Positions 36,096-47,894 of a stretch of 64,000 nt of DNA are shown piece by piece; position 1 is the stretch's first letter, and every line of letters begins with the position of its first letter. The translations under genes were made by a program, and so were the position numbers. This DNA comes from Buxus sempervirens (taxonomy: Eukaryota > Streptophyta > Magnoliopsida > Buxales > Buxaceae), in NCBI GenBank assembly GCA_947561395.2, contig OX387184.1:26526766-26590765 (forward strand). Direction: 5' to 3'. The notes beneath the pieces were generated by a model. That model had not been told where the DNA came from and ran no database searches. It was given only the letters and a program-made list of their open reading frames with translations.

Positions 36096-37922
36096 ATTTA
36101 CTAATAAGAGAAAACACACACTTATAAATAGGAAATATTTTAATGAGCTAGAGAATGGTAATATAGTATCCATAAAGAAGAGTATGAAAAGCAGAACAGT
36201 AATTCATGACCAATTAACACACTATAAATGAAGTGAGAATAAAATGTTTAATACAAATCTTTATTGTTTAATCTCACAAACACATTCCATCTACATAAAC
36301 AAAACAAATAATTTTTGATATATTACATGGCTAACTAAGGGTGCAACTAGGTTTGGTTTGGATCAGGTTGACCTTAATCCAAACTCAAATCAAATTTGTT
36401 GTGTCAACCTAAAACCGAATTAGAACCAATCTTCTCAACCCCAAAAACTAAACAAACAAAAATGTAAACCCTAAAAGCAAACCAACCCAAGCAGGTTTGC
36501 ACATAGGTTTGGTTTGGTTTGGGTTAGGCCAATTTCACATGCATTTCATTACTTCAATCCCAAAAAACAAACAACATAGTCGAAGAGCTTTCTAATTCTT
36601 CTAAAGTATGATCTCATGTCAAGAAAATTATTATATACAATAATTACGAATAAATAAATGCACACATAACATATATACTAATTTGGTTCAATTCAAAATG
36701 AATTGCATGTAATTCAGTTTTCAGGTTGGTTCAATTTAACCAAGCTTTCAACCCAAATCCGAACCAAACTAATTCGGTTTAATTTTACCACACAAGGTTT
36801 GTGAATCTTGAAGATTGAAGCATCAACGAAACTAAGGAAAAGGAACCCAATTCAGATTTAACGATGATTACCAACCATCTTAGAGGTTGAAAATCAGATT
36901 TAGATTCTTCCTTAAAAATATGAAATCTGAACCAATAAACCACCACAGTGATGGTGTGATTTTGTGGTGCGAGATTCAGGTCCTAGTCCTGCACATCAAA
37001 TGGGCCTGAAATTATACTAGCAGTATCAATTTCGGCTATAATTTTCTTTCCTTGTGATCCAAAGCATTTTAAAAACCTACATACCAAAATTTTGTTTTCA
37101 ATTAACATACTAATGTTAATGCAAAGGATCACCTAGTTCGTATATAAAACATAATATTCTGAACAGCTTCATTCACTCAATTTGTTGGGCCAGATAATTA
37201 ATATGAACTGATCGCCTATAACAGCAAATACTGACAAAGAAAAAACCATACATTTTATGGCTGTAGTATGGAGTTAAGTGAACAACATCTTCGGTTGTTG
37301 AAAGAGCTTCTTGAGAACTTTGTATTATCGATCTCATCATAGTAGAAAGTGCTCTGTTTAATAGCATCTGCAAATCAAGGCCAACAACACCGTAGAAAGT
37401 TCTCTGTTTCTACCATGTTGTGAAAACTAAAACACAAACAAAATAAAGAGAAAAAGATGGAAGATGCTAAAAAATATATCTACCAAAGGAGAAAGAACTT
37501 ACTTGAACTCATATCAAAAGTAGAAGAGACGACTATATCTATTGGAAGAAGATTCGATTGTAGAAGAAGAGGAAAGATGAAGAGAAAATGGTCAGAAGAA
37601 GAGGAAGAAGAAGAAGAAGAGAGTGAGATTCGAAAGAGAATAGAGACTCATGGGAGAAGACAGATCGGGTTAGATTCCGTATATGCAGTGTACGATTCTG
37701 TGCAGAAGTTCAAAATTTGAAATTCAAATGGTACACGGCTGCGCGAAAAGCAAAAGATCCTAGTTGCCGTTAATGTCAACGGAGTTTTCAGTTAGTAAGC
37801 ACGTGATTACCATGTGCAATGAAGTGGACACTTTGCAGGATCCTGTGGATGAAGTGGACACTTGGCAAGATCCTGTGGGAGCTCCAAGTAAAAGTGCAGA
37901 TTGGAGCTCCATAGTCTGCCAT
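36096..37922. other. Intergenic DNA between the foldback elements
   Basis: No gene is supported. At about 36338-36800 the sequence AAGGGTGCAACTAGGTTTGG and repeated GGTTTGG/CCAAACC motifs suggest a degraded relative of the 216-818 MITE, without a clear right end. An 87-codon frame at 37457-37720 is mostly K, R and E from a purine-rich tract and is unlikely to be a gene. Confidence 0.35.
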
Positions 37923-38094
37923 CCATTTTTGGTTGCCCTTTACAGCTGAAAAAGAAGTGAAAGAAAGAGACGTTTTGTGCGTGCGGGAGCTTTTGTAAAA
38001 GACAGAACGAGAACACGACACACATAGAAAGAATTGTGACAAGAAAGTTAAGCTTTTTGGGTGTGGTTTTCATAGAGGGATTGGGTTTTTATTT
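37923..38094 (+). mobile_element. LTR-like repeat, copy A, left piece
   Basis: This is homologous to 45346-45640 (shared GCTTTTGTAAAAGAC, ACGAGAACACGACAC, GATTGGGTTTTTATTT). It is interrupted at 38094 by FB2 and continues at 44174-44592. The family may be a Ty1/copia LTR, from the CTCGAGGGTTTTTC...GTAAATTT phrase further along, but no ends or primer site were defined. Confidence 0.5.
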
Positions 38095-38559
38095 GGGAAA
38101 ATTAATTTTTAGTGCTACTTTATGAAAATATTTAAAATTCAGTCAGCTAGGTTTTGACTTTTGTGTTTCAACACACCTTTGTCGAAGTAATTAACATTTA
38201 ATGGCATTCCACTGTTGCAAACCGATTTATTCTAGGAATGCCCTCTACCTAATTCGTACGAAAAGTACCAAGGTTTCCAGTAGTGTATTTCAATACACCT
38301 TTATCAAACTAATTAACTTTTAATGACATTTCATTATTACAATCCAAATGCTTCCAAGAATGCTCTTTTCTCATTTTAAGTAAAATAGAAAATTAAATAC
38401 ATAGATTTCAAAGAATACCATTGTTATTGGAGATCGATTGAATTAAATAAATTTCTAAAAGTACCCTTTTGCCCCTAACATTCTTCTACGTTTTTTTAGA
38501 AAATAAAGAAAGAAAGAAGAGAGAGAGAGTGTGTCTCAATAAAATGACTTGTAAAATAC

Positions 38560-40130
38560 TTAAAACATTTTTACCTTTTATTAATTAACTTCTACAATAG
38601 CATGTATTGACTTATACAGCTATAAGGTGACCTGTCCCACTTATTATAATGATTTTCATAATATATATATTGTACTGACTTGTACGACTATTTACAAGTT
38701 ATAAGACTTAATAAAATAACTTGTACCTTCTATTAATTGACTTGTATAAAAATATACACTAACTTGTATGCCTATGGAGATTTTATACATCTATGAGATG
38801 ACTTGTATAATGCTATATACTAACTTATACAGTTATAAGGCGACTTGTACCACTCAACCAAATGACTTGTACCTGTTATCAGTTGACTTGTACAACAATA
38901 TACATTAACTTGTATGCATATAGACTTATATCTCTCTGTTAGATGACTTGTACAATGTTGTGTACTGACTTGTACATTTATGGGACGACCTGTACCACTC
39001 AACCAAATGACTTGTACCTTCTATCAATAGACCTGTACAACAATATACACTAACTTGTATGCTTACAGAGACCTATACATCTCTGTTAGATGACTTGTAT
39101 AATGTTGTGCACTAACTTGTACATTTATAGGGTGACCTGTACCACTCAACCAAATGATTTGTACCTTCTATCAATTGACTTGTACAAAATATATACTGAC
39201 TTGTATGCCTACAAAGACTTATATTTATCTATCAAATAACTTGTACAATTCTATATACTGACTTGTATACTTAAAAGACAATCTGTACTACTCAACCAAA
39301 TGACTTGTAACTTCTATCAATTGATTTGTACATCTTTGTCAGATGACTTGTACAATGCTGTGTACTAATTTGTACATTTATAGGGTGACCTGTACCATTC
39401 AACCAAATAACTTGTATCTTCTATCAATCGACTTGTACAATAATATACAATGACTTGTATGCCTACAAAGACTTATATTTATTTATCAAATGACTTGTAC
39501 AATGTTATATACTGACTTATATATTTATAGAATGACTTGTACAACTCAATTAAATGACTTATACCTTCTATAGATTGACTCGTACAATAATGTACACTAA
39601 CTTATATGCCTATGGAGATTTTATACATCTATGAGATGACTTGTACAATGCTATATATTAACTTGTACAACTATAAGGCGATTTGTACCACTCAACCAAA
39701 TGACTTGTACCTGTTATCAATTGATTTGTACAACAATATACACTAACTTGTATGCCTATATAGACTTATATCTCTTTGTCACATGACTTGTACAATGCTA
39801 TGTACTGACTTATACATTTATAGGACAACCTGTACCACTCAACCAAATGACTTGTACCTTCTATCAATTTACTTGTACAACAATATAACTGACTTGTATG
39901 CCTACAAAGACTTATAGATCTCTGTCAGATGACTTGTACAATGCTGTCTACTAACTTGTACATCGATAAGGCAACCTGTACCAATCAATCAAATGATTTG
40001 TACCTTCTATTAATTGCCTTGTACAACAATATATACTGATTTGTATGCCGATCGAGATTTTATATCTTTCCACCAAATGGCTTGTACAGTACTATGTACT
40101 GACTTTGCAGCTATAAGGTGAACGGGGAAG
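38560..40130. repeat. Higher-order tandem array, left arm of FB2
   Basis: Units of about 24 bp, each with ACTTGTA, are grouped into a higher-order repeat of about 145 bp. For example, GATGACTTGTAC/TAATG recurs near 38798, 38943 and 39089. The array is non-coding. Confidence 0.8.
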
Positions 40131-40156
40131 AGAGAAGGGGAGGAAGGAAATGAGGG

Positions 40157-42558
40157 TGTTAGCACTTGATTTTTGCACCCCAAAAAATGCAGAAAATGAA
40201 AATTTTAATTAAAAAGTCAAACCATGAGGGGGCTGAAATTTGACTTTTTGATTCAAGTGAATTTGGCCATCAAACTTCATCTCATTGAAAAGAGCATTTC
40301 GACACGGTTCCAACGCAACTGAGTTTGCTGGAATTGGGGTCCGGATGAGAAAGTTATGAGCCGGTCAATCTTTTGGGGAGCGATAAGTTGACTCTTTGCT
40401 CGACCCCAATTCAGCTGCCAAACTTGATCCCAGTGGATAGGTGATTCCGAGCCGGTTCCAACGACAGTAAGTTTGCTGAAATCGGACACCGGATGAAGAA
40501 GTTATGGGCAGTTGAAGTTTCAGAAAAACTGCCCATGTGGCAAAAAGGCAGCAAAAAATGAAATAAACCAATAAAATAAATGTATTTATTAAAGGGAATC
40601 TCGTTTTATAATAAAATAATTGGAAAAATCAAACGAAATCTTACAAAAAAATCAAGTTGAATAAAGTTTTGAAATCCAAACATTTTAAAAACGTGCTGGA
40701 CCGTATTTGAAGTACGGGCGAGGCATGCCTGTATTTCAAATACGGGCAAGCTTCTAGAAGGGGACGCGTGTCGCTGTACGGCCGGACACGCGTCCCGTAC
40801 GGCCGATTTTGCGAGATTTGGAAATGTGCGTTTTTGCCCGTATTTGAATTACGGGCAAGGCACGCCTGTACTTGAAGTACGGGCAAGGCATGCCCGTACT
40901 TCAAATACGGGCACGAAAATTTTGCCTATAAATAGAGAGGCCACCCCCCTCATTTGAACAAGCCTTCCCCTTAGGCCGAACCCCTCTCCCTCTTTGCAAT
41001 TAGCCACGGCCAAGCCCTGCCCAATCACCATCACCCCAACACCTAACTCTATTTAATGCCCAAAATACCCCTGTCCCACCAAAATCATGTCTAAACTTCT
41101 CTTTTTCATCCTTTGAATATCAAGAACCCACCAAACCTCTGCCAAAACCACTCCAAGAAATCCCGTAGGACGCGGAAGCGCTGGTCAAATTTTCGGAGGA
41201 CCATAACACCAATCAAACAACTAATTACATTGTAAGTATGTTCTCCTTCTAAATTAAAGTAAATTCTGATTTTATTTTTCTCTTCCTCACTACCTCTTTT
41301 CTCTTTTATGTTATTTCTAACATTGTTTTGAGTGTTGAATAATGAGGAGTTGCATCCAAAAATAGTCATCCCTATGCAAAAAAAAAAGGAGGTGATAACA
41401 AAAGATTATAAAAAATGTCTCAAAAAGAGAAACTTGACCTCGTTTGATCACTATTACGGAATGAAGATTGAAATCCTTTTTGAACATCAAACATACCCTG
41501 TAAATTACCCCTTTCCCATTCCTAAAAATTGATGGTGGACAAATAAGAAGGATTTTGCTTACTCAAAGAACAAAAGAAGGAAAAAGGTGATCATTTGGGC
41601 CAAGAGAAGAAAATGCAATGCATTGAAGGAGCTAGAACCATCGCAGTTATTACAGAAAACTCCCAAGAGGTCACGGAACAGATCCCAAGAAGAATCGGCA
41701 GCAAAAGCGCAGAATAAGCTGCGCCCATAAACTCAGAACGGTCCAGTCAGGACCGTGTTTGCTTCATGGGCAAGGCAAACCGGATTTCGTCTACGGGCGA
41801 CGGTGGACCGTATAGAAAATACGGGCTAATGTAAAAGTAATATAAAAAATGTAATTTTTCGGCCCGGTTGGATCTATTCCAACCCGAACCGACCTGAACT
41901 AGCCCTTCAAACAATTTGGGCTATCTTAAGCCCATCTTTGGACCGTGGGCCCAAATGGGCCCATCAAGACCTCCTTTTGGCCCACATGAGTGGTCCACTT
42001 TTGATTGGCCCAAACCAGGCCCGTTTTCAATAAATGGGCCCAAGGCCACTTGACTCTGGCTAATGGGCCCATTCCAAGCCCATTAAGCCAAAAAAAAAGT
42101 TGTAAATAAATAAAATAACCAAAGGGGTTACCCAATAACCCCACTGGGCCTCAGGCCCAACCATGGCAGCCCACGGGTCTTCCAATGGGACCCGAATCCG
42201 ACCCACTTCACTAAATAAAAAGATAAAATCAAGCTAAAGGGGACCCACACCTCCAGAGGACCCCGACAGACCAAATAAAGCAGCATGCTGGTCTAGGAAG
42301 GGTGAGCTTGACTCAAAAAAACCAGGGAAACCCGAGGGACCCGTCGAACCGACGGGGCGGGCCGGGGTGTCTTAGGGCTTCCCCGGACGTAACCGAGTAC
42401 TTAGCTAGAACTCTGAAAAGCCGCAGACCAGACTTAGACCCGGATAGGGCAAACACCGTGTCTGCCTGCACCTCTCAGGTAGTGGCGACTCCGAAAGTCC
42501 CGAGGCACGCATGAACACCACGTGCGCCCCGTGTGCGATCTAGATTTAGGTGCGCACA
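40157..42558 (+). mobile_element. Solo LTR (copy c), Tat-like family
   Basis: It starts TGTTAGCACTTGATTTTTGC and ends TTTAGGTGCGCACA, with a perfect 5-bp duplication, GAGGG (40152-40156 and 42559-42563). The TATA box CTATAAATAGAG is near 40926. It shares its start, the GAGGGGGC block, the GGGGTGTC...CTTCCCCGGAC region and the TGGCGACTCC near the end with copies a and b. It landed near the centre of FB2. Confidence 0.92.
40701..40912 (+). promoter_or_regulatory. U3 array of five 7-nt-loop hairpins in LTR copy c
   Basis: Stems and loops: CCGTA-TTTGAAG-TACGG (40701-40717), GCCTGTA-TTTCAAA-TACGGGC (40727-40747), GCCCGTA-TTTGAAT-TACGGGC (40836-40856), GCCTGTA-CTTGAAG-TACGGGC (40864-40884), GCCCGTA-CTTCAAA-TACGGGC (40892-40912). 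The last is about 13 bp before the TATA region. Two more with the same geometry occur after it, at 41753-41769 and 41818-41834. Confidence 0.85.
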
Positions 42559-42563
42559 GAGGG

Positions 42564-43930
42564 TGTTAATCAAATGACTTTTAAAATCCTTGAGAGGGAG
42601 AGAGAAAGGGGGGAAGGAGTGGGAGTACAAGTTATTTTAATGAGTGGTATAGATCATCCTATAAATATACAAGTCAGTACATAGCATTGTACAAGTCATT
42701 TGATAGATAGATATAAGCCTCTATAAGCATACAAATCAGTGTATATTGTTGTACAAGGCAATTAATAGAAGGTACAAATCATTTGGTTGATTGGTACTGG
42801 TTGCCTTATAAATGTACAAGTTAGTACACAGCATTGTACAAGTCATTTGACAGAGATTTATAAATCTTTGTAGGCATACAAGTCAGTTATATTGTTGTAC
42901 AAGTCAATTGATAGAAGGTACAAGTCATTTGGTTGAGTGGTACAAGTTGTCCTATAAATGTACAAGTCAGTACATAGCATTGTACAAATCGTCTGACAGA
43001 GAGATATAAGTTTATATAAGCATACAAGTTAGTTTATATTGTTGTACAAATCAATTAATAATAGGTACAAGTCATTTGATTGAGTGATACAAGTCGCCTT
43101 ATAGCTGTGCAAGTTAATATATAGCATCGTGCAAGTCATCTCATAGATGTATAAAATCTCCATAGGCATATAAGTTAGTGTACATTATTGTACGAGTCAA
43201 TCTATAGAAGGTATAAGTCATTTTATTGAGTTGTACAAGTCATCTTATAATTATACAAGTCATTATATAGCATTGTACAAGTCATTTGATAAATAAATAT
43301 AAGTCTCTATAGGCATACAAGTCAGTGTATATTGTTGTATAAGTCGATTAATAGAAGATACAAGTCATTTGGTTGAATGGTACACGTCGCCTTATAAATG
43401 TACAAGTCAGTACACAGCATTGTACAAGTCATCTGATAAATATGTTTAAGTCTTTGAAGGCATACATGTCAGTGTATATTGTTGTACAGGTCAATTGATA
43501 AATGGTACAAGTCATTTGGTTAAGTGGTACATGTTGTCTTATAAGTATACAAGTCAGTATATAGTATTGTACAAGTTATTTGATAAATAAATATAAGTCT
43601 TTGTAGGCATACAAGTCAATGTATATTTTGTACAAGTCAATTGATAAAAGGTACAAGTCATTTGGTTGAGTGGTACAGGTCGCCCTATAAATGTACAAGT
43701 CAATGCACAACATTATAAAAGTCATCTAACAGAGATGTATAAGTCTCTGTAAGCATACAAGTTAGTGTATATTATTGTACAAGTCATTTGGTTGAGTAGT
43801 ATAGATCGTCCCATAAATGTACAAGTTAGTACACAACATTGTACAAGCCATCTAACAAAGAGGTATAAGTCTAAAAGTTAGTACACAACATTGTACAAGC
43901 CATCTAACATTGTACAAGCCATCAGGCTTG
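42564..43930. repeat. Higher-order tandem array, right arm of FB2
   Basis: This is the inverse of the left array: TACAAGTCA-bearing units with the same word order reversed (GCATTGTACAAGTCAT, GGTACAAGTCATTTGGTTGA). It is about 200 bp shorter than the left array. Confidence 0.8.
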
Positions 43931-44173
43931 CAATAATGAAATGTCACTAAAAGTTAATTAGTTTGATTAATGTGTACAGAAAAACACTACTAGAAACCTT
44001 GGTACTTTTCTTACCATAGCATTATTGGAATAAATCGGTTTGCAACAGTAGAATGCCACTAAATGTTAATTACTTTGATAAAGGTATGCTGAAACACACA
44101 AATCAAAACCTAGCTGACTGAATTTTAAATATTTTCATAAAGTAGCACTAAAAATTAATTTTCCCTTTTATTT

Positions 44174-44592
44174 TCTCCGCCTGCTATTGGGTGCTAAAGG
44201 GAGTTTTAGTATTTATAGCGAGGTTCTCGTTACATTCTTCGGTTCATTACAGTGCGGTGGTTTGGTGAAATTATTGTTACTTTTAGGGAAGTGATGTTAT
44301 TGATTTCTCAATTTTCTGAGAACTCAAGTTTTGGGCATGAATTTGAGTACATTGTAATCTCTATTTTGTGATAATGGATTGAACGCTGGACTTGTCCTAG
44401 GAAACTTTTAGTTTTTCCCTCGAGGGTTTTTCTATGTAAATTTTAGTTCGTTTTTCCTTGGTCTTTTGGTATTTGATATACTTGTGAGTATGACTCACCA
44501 CTTCACTTGCATTTGCTTATTTTGGCCAAGCCAATTCCACAATAGTGATTGAAGCCCAACATTGTTACCCTCAATTAATCAAAATCACAATT
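44174..44592 (+). mobile_element. LTR-like repeat, copy A, right piece
   Basis: It continues the copy interrupted at 38094 and is homologous to about 45641-46063 (GGTGCTA, GAAATTATTGTTACTTTTAG, GGGCATGAA, GGGTTTTTC). It ends at the shared TTAATCAAAATCACA. Confidence 0.5.
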
Positions 44593-45169
44593 GTTTACAC
44601 GTGCCGTAACCCGGCAAATGAGACACTTCCACGTGATGGTAGAAAGCTCATATTTTGTGGAAATGACACTTGTAATTACACGTGACCGAAAAAGGTAGAA
44701 CAATTTGAATCGTGCAAACATGGGATTACCAGCAAAATGGGCCCACTAGCTTAACCGTCAACATGGTCATATTCAAATGGGAAGTTACAAGGACCAGGGA
44801 AAGTCAAGTATAAATACGATAGTGACGAAGAGATTGGGAAGTGACTCCACACAACATATATTGTTATTACTATTGGATCATCCGTGATCAAAATCCTCTT
44901 TCATGCCACTCATTCAGCGGTCGCAAGAAAGTAATTTAAGATTTCTTCTTCACTGCTTTCTTTAGTAGTGACGTGTGAAGATACAACCTGCCCAAACCAC
45001 GTGAAGATCTAGCCACTTGCAAGCTTACTAAGGTCGTTTCTGATTTCTTGCCTCCACTGACTCCACGGCAAAGGAAAAGCATATGCTACCTAAGCATTAG
45101 TCAAGTCAGGTGAGTAACCGGCGTTATAGCTAGGGTAGTACAACTAGCACGAAACCCCTAACCGCTTTG

Positions 45170-45211
<42 letters not shown>

Positions 45212-45345
45212 TTATTTATTGTTTGAACTTGCACAATTGCTTAGCTCAAAGAGTGTCTAGCTGGTGGTTGGTGGTTGAACCTTCACACAGGACTTGTTTG
45301 TTAGTGGGCCCAGCCCTCGTGGGGTCCATTAGGGCTCTGAATCAT
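44593..45345. other. Intergenic DNA with a (TA)n microsatellite
   Basis: No gene was found. A (TA)n run of about 31 bp occupies 45177-45207. The rest is unique-looking sequence without exon signals that I could support. Confidence 0.4.
45177..45207. repeat. (TA)n microsatellite
   Basis: An uninterrupted alternating TA run of about 31 bp in intergenic DNA. Confidence 0.9.
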
Positions 45346-46063
45346 TTTTAGTTGCCCTTCGTGTAATGAAAAGGGGTGACGGCCAAAAAAGGTAGTGAAG
45401 AAAGAGAGGTTTGTCCGTGTGGGGCTTTTGTAAAAGACAACGAGAACACGACACGCATAGAACGAAGAACCTGAGAAAAAAAAAAGAAGTGAAGAAAGAG
45501 GTTTGTGCGTGTGGGGTTTTTGTAGAGGACAACGAGAACACGACACGCATAGAACTGTGAGAAAAAAAGAAAAGAAAAGAAAAGAAAAGGTAAGCTCTTT
45601 GGATGTGGTTTTCCCATAGGGATTGGGTTTTTATTTTTCTCTGTCTGTAAGAAGTGTATTGGGTGCTATAGGGAATTTTAGTATTCATAGCGAGGTTCTA
45701 ATTATATTTTTCGGTTCATCACATTGTAGTGGTTTTGGGTGAAATTATTGTTACTTTTAGGGGTATGATTTTGTTGATTTCTCAGTTTGTTGAGGATTCA
45801 AGTTCTGGGCATGAACTCCGGTACATTATAATCTCAATTTTATTATAGTGGATTGAACTTCGGATATGTCCCAAGTTTTTTCATTTTTACTGGAGGGTTT
45901 TTCCTTGTAAATTTTATTTTAATTTTCCTTGCTCTTTTGGTATTTAATATATTGCTAATGAGTTTAATTTATTACTCCACTTGTATCCACTTATTTTGGC
46001 CAAGTCAATTCAACAATAGTGATTTCGGCCCAACATTCCTACCCTCGATTAATCAAAATCACA
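45346..46063 (+). mobile_element. LTR-like repeat, copy B, uninterrupted
   Basis: This is the intact counterpart of copy A (37923-38094 plus 44174-44592). It contains an internal direct duplication of the GTGAAGAAAGAG...ACACGACACGCATAGAAC segment (about 45398-45460 and 45488-45556). It may be a Ty1/copia-type LTR. No primer site or coding region adjoins it. Confidence 0.5.
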
Positions 46064-46390
46064 GACAAACGTTACATCATGGAGTCCGAATTAATTGAAG
46101 GGATGTTGGATATGCCAAGCAGAAGCAAACCAATGGATGATGCATGTGGCATGACGAGGCCATGTAAATCACAGTCGGACGTTACATCATGGAATCCAAA
46201 TGAATTGAAGGGATGTTGGATATGCCAAGCAGAAGCAAACCAATGGATGATGCATGTGGCATGACGAGGCCATGTAAATCACAGTCGAACGTTACATCAT
46301 GGAATCCAAATGAATTGAAGGGATGTTGGATATGCCAAGCAGAAGCAAACCAATGGATGATGCATGTGACATGACGTGGCCATGTAGCAT
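46061..46390. repeat. Three tandem copies of a 110-bp unit
   Basis: Copies start at 46061, 46171 and 46281, each opening ACAG..., followed by ACGTTACATCATGGA, GGGATGTTGGATATGCC and GACGAGGCCATGTA (GACGTGGCCATGTA in the third copy). The copies differ at only a few positions, so the expansion is recent. The array directly abuts the LTR-like repeat copy B. Confidence 0.92.
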
Positions 46391-47885
46391 ACACGACAAA
46401 GCATGTTATAAATCAAGTTTAATAAAAACAAATTAAAATTAACAACTTTTTTTGTTCCTTTTAGTAAACAGAACAACTTTATTAACCTCTCAAAGTACAG
46501 AAACCCCTTCTATCATCCAAAAGAAAGAGGGACAGAAAAGCCTGGTTAATTTGTCCACTTCGATGACTCCATTATGCTTCTTTGGCACATTCTTGTTTGA
46601 CTAATGAGAAACATAATTGCGTATGGATGTATTAATGTGTTAAAGCCCATTTGACCTTTACAGTGTATAAACATGATTGAGAGAACCATTTGACATTTAT
46701 AAATAATTATTTTCTATAAATTAATAGTTTGCAATTTAAATAGTATAAAAATTTAGAAGTAATTAACTTCTGAGGGGAATAATTCTTTTTTTTTTTCTTC
46801 TTCATGTTAATAAATATGTGCTTAAAATGATATTTAATTAGAATTTGAGTTGATTACTATTAAGATTAGTTAAAAAAATTATAAATATATTTAGAAGGGA
46901 TAAATTTAATGTTTGGAATTTATGAGCTAGAAAAGTAAGAGAAATTTTAGAGTTTGAGTTGAATTAGAAGACTAATAGGTCAATGTTTTTATTAGGATAA
47001 TTAGTTTCTTCCACATAAGAGATTGGGGAAAAAGAAAATCCCTTGAAACTCCAAATAAAATATTAGTAAATCATTTTCTTAAATTAATTTTCATAAAAGA
47101 AAATATGTATTTCGAATGATCGTTAAAGTTTGAGTTGAATTAAGATACTAATATTGTAGACAAACAAATTTTACATATATAAATTTCAAATACATTTTTA
47201 TTAGGAGAGTTATTTTTTTCTTTTATATATTAGTAGTAAATTTTGTAAACTTAATGTTTGTAGTTTTATGAGTCAGTTAGTAGAGTATGAGGTTTTTAGA
47301 GTTGAGTTAGAAAACTAATTAATAGGTCAATGCTTTCGTTAGGATAAGTAATTTTTTCCAACTAAAAATTTATAGTAAAAGAAAATCTCTCTCTATATAT
47401 CCAAAGTCCAAGTTAAATATCAGTGAAATGTTTTTTTAAATCAATTTTTAATAAAAGGATGTATATGCTTAAAATAAATTTATTGTCTGAATTAAAATGT
47501 AATTTTTTTTCTTAAAAGAGTAATTCTTTTTTCCTTTTTGATATGAGTAAAATATGTAGACATGGTTAGAATAATGTTTAGAGTTTAAATTAAATAGAAG
47601 ACTTATTAAAGGCAAATAAAAACTTAAGATTATATACATCTATAATATATTTTTATTTGAAAAAATTGCTTTTTATTTCATTTTTATCTTAGTAAAGATG
47701 TCCTTCAAATTTGTTTTGGTATTTTGAGATGGATTAGGATACTAATAAGAGGAAAACAAATTTTTTTAAATACATAAATTTGTTATATGTTCTATTAGAA
47801 TAATTATTTCTTTGTATGTTACAAGTAAAAAGAAAAAAAAAGAATTATCTTTAAACTAATGTTTGGGGTTTTATGAGTTATTTAG
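46391..47885. other. Very AT-rich intergenic DNA
   Basis: No coding frame, structured repeat or transposon end was recognised. The phrase GAGTTGAATTAGAAGACTAAT recurs loosely at several places (about 46960, 47130 and 47310), suggesting old degenerate repeats. Confidence 0.4.
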
Positions 47886-47894
47886 GAGAGTAAG

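Larger units (their letters stand above)
38095..44165. mobile_element. Foldback element FB2 (Mutator-type ends) with nested solo LTR
   Basis: The ends are GGGAAAATTAATTTTTAGTG and its exact inverse; the first 63 bp of the two arms are identical and similarity continues through the arms. The flanking repeat TTTTATTT (38087-38094 and 44166-44173) is the likely target duplication, 8 bp perfect. Inside, each arm is a tandem array of ACTTGTA-bearing units (38560-40130 and 42564-43930). The centre is occupied by a solo LTR. Without it FB2 is about 3.66 kb. It has no transposase. Confidence 0.88.

Noticed and set aside
37457..37720. 87-codon open frame
   Set aside because: It consists largely of K, R and E from a purine-rich tract, with no start context or homologue that I recognise.
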